64,000 nt of DNA, taken from contig NZ_CP069526.1 in NCBI RefSeq assembly GCF_016889705.1, positions 7,699,001-7,763,000 of the forward strand, in the 5' to 3' direction. This stretch comes from Amycolatopsis sp. FDAARGOS 1241. GTDB taxonomy: Bacteria > Actinomycetota > Actinomycetes > Mycobacteriales > Pseudonocardiaceae. The position numbers were made by a program, and so were the translations under genes. The notes beneath the pieces were generated by a model. The model saw only the letters and a list, made by a program, of their open reading frames with translations. It did not search any database and was not told where the DNA came from. Of this stretch, positions 1 through 8,321 are shown piece by piece (the first letter of the stretch is position 1; each line of letters begins with the position of its first letter).

Positions 1-285
1 ACCACGATGTGGGCCGGAAACGTCGAGGTCGACGCCCACACCCGGCTGGTCACCCAGGTGCGGGCCGACGCGCGGGCCCAGTTCCACAAGTCTGTGCAGG
101 CCATCGGTGCCGACGGCGCGATCGTGTCGCGGATGGCGCTCGACACCTGGCAGCTCGGCGAGGTGGCCGTGGCGGGGGTGTCGAGCGTGTTCGGCACGGC
201 CATCGCGCGCTTCCACCGGGGGCGCGCCGCACCCACGTCCGCGCTCACCATCCTGCCGCTGAACCGGATGAAGGAGGCCCAGTGA
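1..285 (+). CDS. YbjQ-like heavy-metal-binding domain protein, 3' end
   Basis: Only the C-terminal 94 codons are in the window; the reading frame is open to the first base, so the true start lies upstream. The visible part contains an alpha/beta stretch with GADGAIV and a closing FGTAIARF segment. This matches the layout of the YbjQ/DUF74-type repeats in the next gene (LGADGIVAV, AVGTAVK), so I place it in the same family. The stop overlaps the next start in a GTGA, which implies translational coupling. Metal binding is only the family name; no function is demonstrated for such actinobacterial members. Confidence 0.6.
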   Translation, partial: TTMWAGNVEVDAHTRLVTQVRADARAQFHKSVQAIGADGAIVSRMALDTWQLGEVAVAGVSSVFGTAIARFHRGRAAPTSALTILPLNRMKEAQ

Positions 286-1100
286 CCACCACGGACCCCG
301 CCGCGCAGCACATCCCCGAGGATGCGATGCGCCGGCTCGCCGAGATGCGGCCGGGACAGACGACGAGCCTGTTCACCTCGGACCTCAGCGTGAACGAGTT
401 TCTGCTCGTGCGCGAAGCCGGGTTCCGCCCGCTGGGGCTGGTGCTCGGGTCGAGCATCTACCACGTCGGTTTCCAAATGGGCCGTTGGAGCAAGAACCAG
501 GAGATGGACCGGCTCTCGGCCGCGATGTACCACGCGCGCGAGCTCGCGATGACGCGCATGGAGGCCGAGGCGGACCTGCTCGGCGCCGACGGGATCGTCG
601 CCGTACGGCTGGAGATCGAGTTCAAGGAGTTCGGCAGCGACCTGGCGGAGTTCATCGCCGTCGGCACCGCCGTGAAGGCCGACGAACCCGGCGAGTGGCG
701 CAACAACACCGGCAAACCGTTCACGTCCGACCTGTCCGGCCAGGACTTCTGGACGCTCGTGCAGGCCGGGTACGCGCCGCTGGGCATGGTGATGGGCACG
801 TGCGTCTACCACATCGCGCACCAGCGGTTTCGCCAGGCGATGAGCAACATCGGCCAGAACGTGGAGATCCCGCAGTACACCGAGGCGCTCTACGACGCGC
901 GGGAGCTGGCGATGTCGCGCATGCAGGCCGAAGCCGAGCAGTTGCACGCCGAGGGCATCGTCGGGGTGCAGCTGCTGTCACTGCCGCACCGCTGGGGCGG
1001 GCACACGACGGAGTTCTTCGCGATCGGCACCGCCGTGAAGCCACTGCGCCCCGACCACCGCATCACCAAGCCGCAGCTCGTGCTGCCGCTCACCGACTGA
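282..1100 (+). CDS. YbjQ-like protein with two tandem domains
   Basis: 272 residues, cytoplasmic, no signal peptide. Two homologous halves are visible: about residues 28-130 and 145-258. Each opens with FTSDLS, contains Y-x-ARELAM-x-RM-x-AEA and G-x-x-GIV-x-V, and closes with FIAVGTAVK or FFAIGTAVK. This is the pattern of the YbjQ (DUF74) putative heavy-metal-binding family, here duplicated in one chain. GTG at 282 is chosen because it overlaps the previous stop (GTGA) and follows an AAGGAGG ribosome site. The next gene overlaps by ATGA, so the three genes form one unit. Biochemical role is unknown. Confidence 0.75.
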   Translation: MTTTDPAAQHIPEDAMRRLAEMRPGQTTSLFTSDLSVNEFLLVREAGFRPLGLVLGSSIYHVGFQMGRWSKNQEMDRLSAAMYHARELAMTRMEAEADLLGADGIVAVRLEIEFKEFGSDLAEFIAVGTAVKADEPGEWRNNTGKPFTSDLSGQDFWTLVQAGYAPLGMVMGTCVYHIAHQRFRQAMSNIGQNVEIPQYTEALYDARELAMSRMQAEAEQLHAEGIVGVQLLSLPHRWGGHTTEFFAIGTAVKPLRPDHRITKPQLVLPLTD

Positions 1101-1516
1101 TGGCCGGGTCAGAGCTGGGCCCGGCCGGCGAGTTCCACCTGCTGGTGGCCGCGCTGCGCGCCGACCGCGCCGACGTCGAGTCCTACTCCCGCGTGCTGTC
1201 GGAGACGCTGGGTGACGCGCTGCCGCCGGGCATGGTCGAAATCGACCGGCGGCGCAGCTTCGCCGACCGCGTCGCCGGCCGGACGGGTCAGCCGATCGAG
1301 GTGCGCGTGTCGACGCCGCACCAGCTGCTGGTGCTCACGGCCGCCCGCTCCGGCGGCGTGACGGCCGAGATCCGCCAGGTCGTCCGCGGCGTTGTCATCA
1401 GCCGCCGGGAAGCCGGCGTCGAGGAGTGGGTCACCGTGCTCGCCGAGGAGCTGCAAGCTCTGGCCTCGCGCGACGCGAAGGCTCGCGAAGCTCTTTCGCG
1501 GCTGCTGGGTGGTTGA
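1100..1516 (+). CDS. conserved hypothetical protein
   Basis: 138 residues; no membrane segment, signal peptide or recognisable catalytic motif. The middle holds alternating hydrophobic beta-like stretches (PIEVRVSTPHQLLVLTAA) followed by an amphipathic C-terminal helix (ELQALASRDAKAREALSRLL). ATG at 1100 overlaps the stop of the YbjQ-like gene (ATGA), so it is almost certainly co-translated with it and likely acts with those proteins. It could be a partner or stability factor for them. I do not recognise the family. It is the last gene of the run. Confidence 0.6.
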   Translation: MAGSELGPAGEFHLLVAALRADRADVESYSRVLSETLGDALPPGMVEIDRRRSFADRVAGRTGQPIEVRVSTPHQLLVLTAARSGGVTAEIRQVVRGVVISRREAGVEEWVTVLAEELQALASRDAKAREALSRLLGG

Positions 1517-1562
1517 ACCGCGCGTCCTTGACCTGCCCGGTTTGCCCGGTTAGAACTCGGGA

Positions 1563-1979
1563 ATGGACTGGACACTCGAGGTCGTCATCGTTCCCGTGTC
1601 CGATGTGGACCGCGCCAAGGCGTTCTACGCCGACGGCTGCGGCTTCCACGTCGACCACGACACCGTCGTCGGACCCGGCAACCGCGTCGTGCAGCTCACC
1701 CCACCCGGCTCCGGTTGCTCGATCGTCATCGGCGAAGGCGTGGTGCCGCCCATGCCGCCCGGCTCGTTGAAGGGCTTGCAGCTCGTCGTCGCCGATCTGC
1801 CGCAGGCGCGCGAAACGCTCGTGGCCGCCGGGATCGACGTCAGCGAGATCCAGCTCCTCGGGCCCGACCCCGGCACGGGCCGGCCCGAGGACCTGGACAA
1901 CATCGGCTTCATCCACTTCACCGACCCCGACGGCAACGCGTGGGCGGTGCAGCAGATCTCCGCCCGGGGAAAGGCCTAA
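1563..1979 (+). CDS. VOC family (glyoxalase/bleomycin-resistance fold) protein
   Basis: 138 residues forming one vicinal-oxygen-chelate module: an N-terminal VPVSDVDRAKAFYAD strand-helix and a C-terminal FIHFTDPDGNAWAVQQ strand pair, the hallmark ends of glyoxalase-I-like domains. Members either bind a metal to rearrange small substrates or sequester compounds; the substrate cannot be read here. The start is ATG at 1563 with no strong ribosome site, and transcription may be close to leaderless. It converges on the SDR gene, with the two stop codons overlapping by 4 bp. No partner gene suggests a pathway. Confidence 0.8.
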   Translation: MDWTLEVVIVPVSDVDRAKAFYADGCGFHVDHDTVVGPGNRVVQLTPPGSGCSIVIGEGVVPPMPPGSLKGLQLVVADLPQARETLVAAGIDVSEIQLLGPDPGTGRPEDLDNIGFIHFTDPDGNAWAVQQISARGKA

Positions 1980-2731
1980 TCGACCAGTGCGCCGCAGCTG
2001 ATGTTGGCCGTGGCGGCGGTCATGGTGCGGGCGCGGTCGGACGCGACGAACGCCGCGACGGCGCCCACGTCGGCCAAGGTGGCGGTGCGGCCCAGCATCG
2101 TGGATTTCGCCAGTTCGGCGCTGAGTTGTTCAGCGGCGGGGAAGTCGGACGGCAGGGTTTCGGGGACACCGCCCGTCCGCAGCGTCACGGTGCGGACGCC
2201 GTAGCGGCCCAGCTCCGCGGCGAGCTGACGGCGCATGGCCTCCAGCGCGTGGAATGCCACCTGCAGGCCGCCGACGGAGTGCTCGCGCACCGGATCGCCG
2301 TCGCCGCCGAACACGAGGATCACGCCGGAACCCTGGCGCTTCATGTGGCGGCCGGCGGCGCGCGCGGTGAGGAACGTGGTGCGCACTGCCGTGACGACGG
2401 GCTGTTCGTAATCGGCCAAGGACATCTCCAGCAGCGGGGTGCCCTGAACGTCGCCGTGGGAGATGACGTTCACCGAGACGTCGAGGCTGCCGCCCGCGGC
2501 GACCACGGCGTCGGCGTGCGCGTCGACGGCCTGCTCGTCGAGCGCGTCCAGCTCGGCGACCTCGGCACGGCCACCCGCCGCCCGGATGTCGTCGGCGACC
2601 TTCTCCAGCCTGGCGCGGGTGCGGCCGGCGAGGAAGACGCGCGCGCCCTCCTCCGCGAACGCGCGCGCGATGGCGCCGCCGATCGCTCCGCCACCGCCGT
2701 AGACGACTGCGTTCTTGCCTTCGAGCAGCAT
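1976..2731 (-). CDS. atypical SDR-fold protein lacking the Tyr-Lys catalytic pair
   Basis: 251 residues with a Rossmann fold. The N-terminal dinucleotide motif is VVYGGGGAIGGAIA, and typical SDR spacing follows (RARLEKVADDIRAAGG, then a closing Ala-rich cofactor strand). Where classical SDRs have YxxxK, this protein reads GGLQVAFHALEAMRRQLAAELG: the Tyr position is Leu and the Lys position is Phe, while the following helix is conserved. It is therefore either a divergent reductase that uses other residues or a non-catalytic binding protein. It follows the cyclohydrolase gene by 71 bp on the same strand, and the three minus-strand genes probably form one operon. Confidence 0.75.
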   Translation of the reverse strand: MLLEGKNAVVYGGGGAIGGAIARAFAEEGARVFLAGRTRARLEKVADDIRAAGGRAEVAELDALDEQAVDAHADAVVAAGGSLDVSVNVISHGDVQGTPLLEMSLADYEQPVVTAVRTTFLTARAAGRHMKRQGSGVILVFGGDGDPVREHSVGGLQVAFHALEAMRRQLAAELGRYGVRTVTLRTGGVPETLPSDFPAAEQLSAELAKSTMLGRTATLADVGAVAAFVASDRARTMTAATANISCGALVD

Positions 2732-2802
2732 GGGCTCTCCGTTCGTCGGGTCTTTGCCTTCGCCCGTGCGTCGAACGTGGGAGCCGCCGATCGACAGCCG
2801 GC

Positions 2803-3402
2803 TCAGGCGAATGTGCCGGCGGGCAGGATCGCGTGGCCGTGGCGCTCTTTGGCCTGCAGGTAGCGCACGGTGTGCTCACCGGGGTGGTCGACGACCAGCT
2901 CCTCGCGCTTCACGACGATGCCCTCGGCCTCCAGCGCGGCGACCTTGGCCGGGTTGTTCGTCAGCAGCCGCACCCTTTCCAGCTGCAGCACGGACAACAG
3001 GCGTGCGGCGTGCTCGTACGTCCGCGAATCGGCTGCCACGTTCAGGTGCGCGTAGCTCTCGTAGGTGTCGAGCCCGAGCAGCTGGCTGACCTCGTACCCG
3101 CGTGCCTTGACGCCCAGCCCCGCACCCCGGCCCTCCTGGTCGAGGTAGATCAGCACGCCGGCCCCCTCCTCGCGGATGAGCTCCAGCGACTTGTGCAGCT
3201 GCTCGCGGCAGTCGCAGTCGTTCGACGCGAAGATCTCGCCGTACAGGCACCGGGAGTGCACGCGCACGAGGCAGTCGTCCGAGACGTCACCGAACACGGC
3301 GGCGGCGGGCGGGTTCGGCCCGGGGACGTCATCGAGCACGTAGACGGTGAACGCACCGTCCGTACCGTGCAGCTCGTGCGTCCGCACGCCTTCAGAGGTC
3401 AC
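2803..3402 (-). CDS. ribA: GTP cyclohydrolase II (RibA-type)
   Basis: 199 residues, the usual size of a stand-alone RibA. GTP cyclohydrolase II opens GTP to 2,5-diamino-6-ribosylamino-pyrimidinone 5'-phosphate, formate and pyrophosphate, the first step to riboflavin and some flavin- or pyrimidine-derived metabolites. The zinc ligands are visible as Cys52, Cys63 and Cys65 in HSRCLYGEIFASNDCDC. The GTP loop DQEGRGAGLG and the C-terminal LLTNNPAKVAALEAEGI segment are intact. No DHBP-synthase domain is attached and no other rib gene is near, so it may be a paralogue for a specialised pathway. GTG start at 3402, five bases after the PfkB-like stop: clearly one transcript. Confidence 0.88.
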   Translation of the reverse strand: MTSEGVRTHELHGTDGAFTVYVLDDVPGPNPPAAAVFGDVSDDCLVRVHSRCLYGEIFASNDCDCREQLHKSLELIREEGAGVLIYLDQEGRGAGLGVKARGYEVSQLLGLDTYESYAHLNVAADSRTYEHAARLLSVLQLERVRLLTNNPAKVAALEAEGIVVKREELVVDHPGEHTVRYLQAKERHGHAILPAGTFA

Positions 3403-3407
3403 GACGC

Positions 3408-4859
3408 TTACTCCAGGCTCTGTCGCTCCCGAACCCGGTCGACCTCGAAGATGGCGGGCGCCGAGTCGGTGAACTCTTCGATCGAAGGATTGGTGGTCAT
3501 TGCGGCAACGGCGTAATCCAGCGCATTTTCAGTGAAGTCGCGACCTACGTCCAAGAGTTTGCGTATCAGCGCTGCCGAAAATCGTTCACGCGAAGCCGGG
3601 GTGTCGTTGAGCGGAACGTCGGGGGCTTCGATGTCCCGGCTCAAGGTGACTGTGCGGAGCCTACACCGGAAGTCTTCGACGACACAGACCGCGTGCACGC
3701 CGAGGTTCAACAGCTGCTGAGCGACCGCGTCGACGTCCGAGGGACCGTCCGGATCGGACAGCAGCCGCCGCAGCTCCCACTCGCGCCCGACGACGTAGTC
3801 GACGCCGCCGAGGTAGCGGTAGACGCCCTGCGGGGCCGAGATCGGGGGCGAAGGTTGCAGCAGTACCAACGGTTTGTGGCGCTGAGCGCCCGCGGTCGCC
3901 AGTGACCACTTCACGACCTCGACGGCGGGCTCGAAGGTCACCAGCAGCGCGTCGGCGCCGGCGAGCGCGTCGCGGATCGGGCGGCTGTGGAGATCCGCTA
4001 TGGACAGTCCGACCTGCGTGTCGTTCATCCAGCCCACGTAGCTGGCATCACCACTCTGGGTGACGAGCACGGCCGTGGTGGGGGTCTTCGCGCCGGGCGT
4101 CTCCTGCACGAGATCGGTCGGCAGGCCCTCTTCGTCGAGATAGGAAACGATCGCGCGCGCGAGGTCGTCGCCGCCGACGGCCGCGATCAGCCGCGAATCG
4201 AGTTCCTGCCGGTGCAACGCCACGGCGAGGTTGAGGCCCTTGCCGCCGGGGTGGCGGCGGAACGAGGTCGCCTGCGTCGACCGGCCGGGACCGGGCACGG
4301 AGTCGACGACCCACACGTGGTCCATCACCGCGCCGCCCACGACGACGACGGACTTCGCGCCCTCGGGCCGGGGCCGGCTCAGCCGCGCGGGCGCGGCCTG
4401 CGGCGCGCCCGCGCACAGTTCGGCCAGCCGTGCGAGCGTTTGCGCCTCCTGCGAACCGCGGAGGCTGCGCACGGACATCACCGGCGGCGCGGGCACGGCG
4501 TCGAGCAGCGCGTGGAGGCGCACCCAGTTGCGGGACAGGGCGGACCGGCGCTCGCCGAGATCGTCGGCGTAGAGGCCCGCCAGCTCCGGCGCGTCGCCCG
4601 CGTGTTCGCCCAGCACGCCGAGTGCGAGCACGGCGTCGGCGACGATCCGGTCCGTGGGCGGCAGGCGGCGCACGGCGTCGGCGACCACGCGCACGATCGC
4701 CTCTTCCACGGGGGTGCCGCCGGAGACGACGGCCTGCACGGCCGGGAGCGCGACCAGCCTGCTGACGTCGACCTCGGTCGAGCCGAGGCGTTCGACTGTG
4801 AGGCCGCTCCGCTTGCGCAACCCGAGGAAGGCACCGAGGATCCCGTCGACCGTCGCCAT
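3408..4859 (-). CDS. PfkB/ribokinase-fold protein with N-terminal helical domain and altered catalytic loop
   Basis: 483 residues. Residues 1-165 form an all-helical module I do not recognise (LRKRSGLTVERLGS, then RIVADAVLALGVLGEHAG and an RNWVRLHALLDA helix). Residues 169-480 show the PfkB sugar-kinase fold: VVGGAVMDHVWVVDSVPGPG, then the substrate-binding HPGGKGLNLAVALHRQ. The C-terminal signature, normally DTxGAGDxF, reads NDTPASRERFSAAL, so the anion-hole GAG is ASR and the catalytic Asp is Glu. True kinase activity is doubtful; ligand sensing is possible. ATG 4859 is preferred (a GTG directly precedes it; GAGGGG lies 12 bases upstream). First gene of a unit with GTP cyclohydrolase II and an SDR. 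Confidence 0.75.
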   Translation of the reverse strand: MATVDGILGAFLGLRKRSGLTVERLGSTEVDVSRLVALPAVQAVVSGGTPVEEAIVRVVADAVRRLPPTDRIVADAVLALGVLGEHAGDAPELAGLYADDLGERRSALSRNWVRLHALLDAVPAPPVMSVRSLRGSQEAQTLARLAELCAGAPQAAPARLSRPRPEGAKSVVVVGGAVMDHVWVVDSVPGPGRSTQATSFRRHPGGKGLNLAVALHRQELDSRLIAAVGGDDLARAIVSYLDEEGLPTDLVQETPGAKTPTTAVLVTQSGDASYVGWMNDTQVGLSIADLHSRPIRDALAGADALLVTFEPAVEVVKWSLATAGAQRHKPLVLLQPSPPISAPQGVYRYLGGVDYVVGREWELRRLLSDPDGPSDVDAVAQQLLNLGVHAVCVVEDFRCRLRTVTLSRDIEAPDVPLNDTPASRERFSAALIRKLLDVGRDFTENALDYAVAAMTTNPSIEEFTDSAPAIFEVDRVRERQSLE

Positions 4860-5163
4860 CACGTCAGCGTATCCCCTCGGACGGCAATTGCCTCCCCCGC
4901 CTCTGGCATTTGCATTCGGGCCGCGAAAGTCACCCTGATGCCGCATCGCTCACCGCGCGGAGCGGCATTTACCCGTCGAGCACCCGCACGAAACTGGACC
5001 ATTCGGGGCCCGCCCTCTCCTCGTCCGGCGGCCGTCGGTGACCCTGCGTCACAACGCGCCGGAAAATCAGTCCAACCCCAACTGGCGAACCTCTTCTGGC
5101 AATTGACGCTTAGCTCGGGCAAGTGTCATCCTGGCGCTGCTCATCGACGTTCGGGAGGTCGTC
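4860..5163. other. divergent intergenic region
   Basis: Separates the minus-strand PfkB-like gene from the plus-strand lipoprotein gene and must hold both promoters. It contains an inverted repeat ATGCCGC...GCGGCAT near 4937-4968 and a plus-strand TTGACG at 5103-5108 that could be a -35 box, though no convincing -10 follows. No coding sequence is supported. Confidence 0.4.
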
Positions 5164-6444
5164 ATGAAGCCCAGGTCCGATCCGCCGGCACAACCGGCCC
5201 GGCTGGTCCAAGTCCCCGCCTTTCCCATCATGCGGCGTTTCTCCCCGAGAAGCACGCGAGCACGCCGGAGAGGTTACCTCCGGACGGCAATTGCCGTCGG
5301 AGGTCTGTCACTTCTCCTTGCCGGGTGCGCGATCCCCGCCCGCAGCTTCACCCCGACCGGTGGCGACCGCGTGGTCGTGGTCGTCAGCGGCACGGCGAAC
5401 GAGCCCAAGCCGTTCGCCACCGCCGCCACCCTCAAGATCCTCCGCGATGCCGCGAACAGCACCGACGTGTCGGCGCAGGGCTCAGGGAAGAGCAGCGTCG
5501 CGCTCGTGTCGGCGGCGGACGGTGGCGACGTGCCGTCGGTGGTCCTCACGCCGCGGCGCGCGGACGGGGCCCTCGAGCACGGCCTGAACCGGCCGGCGCT
5601 GATCGACAAGAACGTGCAGCTGGCCGCCGACGTCATCGGCGCGACGGCCGCGCACCGCGCCGGGCTCGACCTGCTCGGCGGCATCGACCAGGCCGTGCGC
5701 GGGATCGACCCGGGCACGCTGGTCGTCGACAGCAGCGGGCTGTCCACGGCCGGTGCGTTCGACCTGCGCCAGGTTGGCTGGACCGCCGACCCGGCGGCGA
5801 TCGCGAAGCAGCTGAAGACGGCGGGGCAGCTGCCGCACCTGGGCGGCTGGCACGTGCTGTTCACCGGGCTCGGCGCCGTGGCGGGCGCGCAGCCGCCGCT
5901 GCCGACGCCCGCGCGCGACAAGCTGGGCGCGTACTGGCGGGCCATCTGCCAGGCGGCGGGCGCGGCTTCGTGCGACGTCGACCAGTCGCGGGTGCCGGCG
6001 CGCCGGCCCGAGGCGACGATCGCGACACCCGCGGTGCCGGTGCCGGGCGTGCAGTCGGTGGTCGGCCCGAGCGGGCGGATCAGCACCACCGTCGCCGACA
6101 GCGCGCTCGGATTCGCCGGCGATTCCGCGGACCTGTCCCCGGCGGCCCGTGACCTGCTGCGGTCATTGGCCGAAGGCATCAGCGCACGGCTGGCCGACCG
6201 GCCCGACGCGCCGGTGACGGTCCGCGGCTACGCGGCCGACCCGCCGGGCTCCACCGCGGCGGGCCGTCAGGAGCTCGCCACGCTGCGGGCCCAGGCCGTG
6301 GCGGGGGCGCTCAAGGCGTCCGGTGTCACCAACCCCCTCGACGCCGCCGGGATCGGCACCCAGCCCGGCGCGACGGCCGTCGTCGGCGGCCGGTTCGACG
6401 AACAGACGGCGACCCGGATGCGCCGGGTCGAGATCACGTACTGA
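5164..6444 (+). CDS. OmpA-domain lipoprotein
   Basis: 426 residues. After a 40-residue Arg-rich leader, a hydrophobic stretch ends in the lipobox LLLAGC, so the protein is predicted to be exported and lipid-anchored on the outer face of the membrane. Residues about 70-290 are unassigned. The C-terminal 115 residues (LGFAGDSADLSPAARDLLRSL, then VTVRGYAAD, then RAQAVAGALKASGV) follow the OmpA/MotB peptidoglycan-associating layout. ATG 5164 has GGGAGG six bases upstream; the internal Met at PIMRRF is an alternative nearer the signal anchor. The membrane-protein gene follows 13 bp later and is likely co-transcribed. Confidence 0.75.
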   Translation: MKPRSDPPAQPARLVQVPAFPIMRRFSPRSTRARRRGYLRTAIAVGGLSLLLAGCAIPARSFTPTGGDRVVVVVSGTANEPKPFATAATLKILRDAANSTDVSAQGSGKSSVALVSAADGGDVPSVVLTPRRADGALEHGLNRPALIDKNVQLAADVIGATAAHRAGLDLLGGIDQAVRGIDPGTLVVDSSGLSTAGAFDLRQVGWTADPAAIAKQLKTAGQLPHLGGWHVLFTGLGAVAGAQPPLPTPARDKLGAYWRAICQAAGAASCDVDQSRVPARRPEATIATPAVPVPGVQSVVGPSGRISTTVADSALGFAGDSADLSPAARDLLRSLAEGISARLADRPDAPVTVRGYAADPPGSTAAGRQELATLRAQAVAGALKASGVTNPLDAAGIGTQPGATAVVGGRFDEQTATRMRRVEITY

Positions 6445-6457
6445 GGAGGCAAGGCTC

Positions 6458-7303
6458 ATGACCAGCACCGATCAAACGCGCAACCTGCCCACGCCGCGGC
6501 CTCCCGCGGAACGGCGCATCGGCAGCACCACCGCCGCGCAGGACCGGCTCCTGGCCCGGATCCACGAACTGGGGTACCACACCGCGCGAGTCCTCGACGA
6601 GCACGTGGTCGGGCCGCACGGGCAGAACCTCACCGTGGCCGAGGCCCAGGCCAAGGCCGACCTGATCGACGACCTCATCGAGCTGGAGCAGGTGCGCGGC
6701 AGCCTGCGCCACCGCCGCGTCAACCGGCTGACGAGGGTGCTGACCCTGCTCGCGGTGACGATCGTCGACCTGCCGATCATGTTGTGGCTGGCCAGCTCCG
6801 TGTTCAACGTGGACTGGAGTGATCCGTGGGGCCTGCCGCTCGCGATCAGCGTGGTGATCTCTATCCTCGCCACGGGCGGCGCGGCGACCGCGCTGCACCA
6901 CCTCGGGCACAACATGCGCCAGCACAAGAACCACCGCCGCCAGCTGATCTGGCGGGACCTGTCGACGGGCGCGAAGCTGAGCCTGGTCACGGTGGGGCTG
7001 CTGGTCGCGCTCATGGGTGTGGTGATGTTCGTCCGCGTGTACACCGAGGGTGTCCTCAGTGGACTGTCGGACCTGGCCGTGCTGCTGGCGGTGCTCGTGG
7101 CACTCGTCATGGTGGTCTCGGCGACGCTCGTCTTCTGGACGGCCTTCCGCGACGGTTCCCTGGAGCAGGACGACCTGCGCCACTACAGCGAAACCGTCCG
7201 GCCGTACCTGCAGGCGAAGCGCCGCTACGAAGACGAGGCCCACGAGCTGCGCTGCCAGTACGACTTGCTGCGCGGCCGAAACGCCCCGACCCCGGCCGAC
7301 TGA
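6458..7303 (+). CDS. four-pass membrane protein of unknown function
   Basis: 281 residues. A charged cytoplasmic N-terminus with a coiled-coil-like segment (TVAEAQAKADLIDDLIELEQ) precedes two hydrophobic hairpins: residues about 95-115 and 125-145, then about 175-195 and 205-230. A charged tail with RRYEDEAHELRCQYDLL follows. No transporter or enzyme signature is seen. ATG 6458 follows a perfect GAGGAGGC ribosome site just after the stop of the OmpA-like lipoprotein gene, so the two products probably work together at the envelope. A hairpin plus T-run terminator lies just after the stop. Confidence 0.7.
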   Translation: MTSTDQTRNLPTPRPPAERRIGSTTAAQDRLLARIHELGYHTARVLDEHVVGPHGQNLTVAEAQAKADLIDDLIELEQVRGSLRHRRVNRLTRVLTLLAVTIVDLPIMLWLASSVFNVDWSDPWGLPLAISVVISILATGGAATALHHLGHNMRQHKNHRRQLIWRDLSTGAKLSLVTVGLLVALMGVVMFVRVYTEGVLSGLSDLAVLLAVLVALVMVVSATLVFWTAFRDGSLEQDDLRHYSETVRPYLQAKRRYEDEAHELRCQYDLLRGRNAPTPAD

Positions 7304-7341
7304 GGACGGCGGTGTCCGCCACCCCGGCGGACACCGCACGG

Positions 7342-7374
7342 CCCGCGGACTCGAGAACCGAGCCGCGGGTTTTT
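7342..7374 (+). terminator. intrinsic terminator
   Basis: CCCGCGG (7342-7348) pairs with CCGCGGG (7363-7369), reinforced by TCG/CGA inside, and is followed by TTTTT. It ends the lipoprotein/membrane-protein unit and sits between two convergent genes. Confidence 0.85.
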
Positions 7375-7391
7375 CCACGTCCGGCGGAGTT

Positions 7392-8258
7392 TCAGGGACG
7401 CGTGACGCCCATCGGGTTGGGGATCGGCAGGCCGCCCGCGTCGACGACCGCGCGGCTGAGCGGTTCGGCGAGGGCGAGCACTCGTTCGACGGCGTCCGGG
7501 CCGAGGGCGTCGAGCTGCTCGGCGGCCAAGTGGTCGGTCTGTTCCTCCACTTCGCGGCGGACTTCGGCCCCACTGGGAGTCAGGCTGCCGTCGGGGGTGA
7601 TGAGACCACGCGAGCGCAGGCTTTCGGAAGCGGCGGCCCATTCGTCGTCGGTCCAGCCGCGGGCCCGCTGCACGACTTCGCGGGTCGTGGCACCGGCCGC
7701 GATGTGGGTGAGCGCGGCGTCCAGTCCGGTGAGGCCGGCGGAAACGGCGGCGAGCACGTGGCCGTCGCCGCGGTGTTCACGCAGCGTGCAGGTCGCGAGC
7801 CACAGGCGGGCGAGCGGGCGCTCCGGCGGTGCCACGGTGGCCCAGGCCGCCGCGAGCGGGCGGCCGTCGAAATGGCAGCCGGTGGCCGCGCGTTCCAGCA
7901 ACTCCACCAGCTCGAGGACGCCCTCGTCGCTCTGCCCGGGCGAGGGCAGCACCCGGGTCAGTGCGGCCTCCACGGCGGCGATCCGCGTCCGCAGCACGGC
8001 TTCGGGACCGGCGAACGCCCACGCGTCCGGCAGGGCCCGCGCGACCATCGGCGGCGCGAAACCGTAGAACATCGCGGTGACCGGGCCCGGGCCGATCGGG
8101 CCCAGCGGCGCCGCGCGGCCCGCGAAGTAACCCATCCACCAGCCGCGCAGGCCCACGGCCTTGGCGGCCTCCGCCGGCTCGGGCGCGAAGTAGACCACGG
8201 CGTGCAGCGGCTCCAGCGCCGCCCAGAACCGCCTGGCCAGGCTCGGGTTCGGCTCCAT
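7392..8258 (-). CDS. SCO6745-family protein
   Basis: 288 residues, soluble. The N-terminus (LARRFWAALEPLHAVVYFAPE), the GWWMGYFAGRAAPLG segment and the C-terminal winged-helix-like part (RSRGLITPDGSLTPSGAEVR) match the actinobacterial SCO6745 family, which is annotated as helix-turn-helix-like but has no established role. The C-terminal third resembles a MarR-type recognition domain fused to an alpha-helical N-terminal half. ATG 8258 is the first start of the frame. It stands alone on the minus strand between two hairpin terminators, and no operon partner hints at a target. Confidence 0.75.
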   Translation of the reverse strand: MEPNPSLARRFWAALEPLHAVVYFAPEPAEAAKAVGLRGWWMGYFAGRAAPLGPIGPGPVTAMFYGFAPPMVARALPDAWAFAGPEAVLRTRIAAVEAALTRVLPSPGQSDEGVLELVELLERAATGCHFDGRPLAAAWATVAPPERPLARLWLATCTLREHRGDGHVLAAVSAGLTGLDAALTHIAAGATTREVVQRARGWTDDEWAAASESLRSRGLITPDGSLTPSGAEVRREVEEQTDHLAAEQLDALGPDAVERVLALAEPLSRAVVDAGGLPIPNPMGVTRP

Positions 8259-8272
8259 GACCCCAGCATGGC

Positions 8273-8307
8273 GCAGGCTCCTCCACTCGGCGAGTGGAGG
8301 AGCCTGC
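8273..8307 (-). terminator. strong hairpin terminator
   Basis: A perfect 15-bp stem, GCAGGCTCCTCCACT with AGTGGAGGAGCCTGC, around a CGGCG loop. It lies just downstream of the serine protease stop on the minus strand and before the SCO6745-type gene. No T-run follows, as is common in high-GC actinobacteria. Confidence 0.75.
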
Positions 8308-8321
8308 GGCGAAGCGGACGA

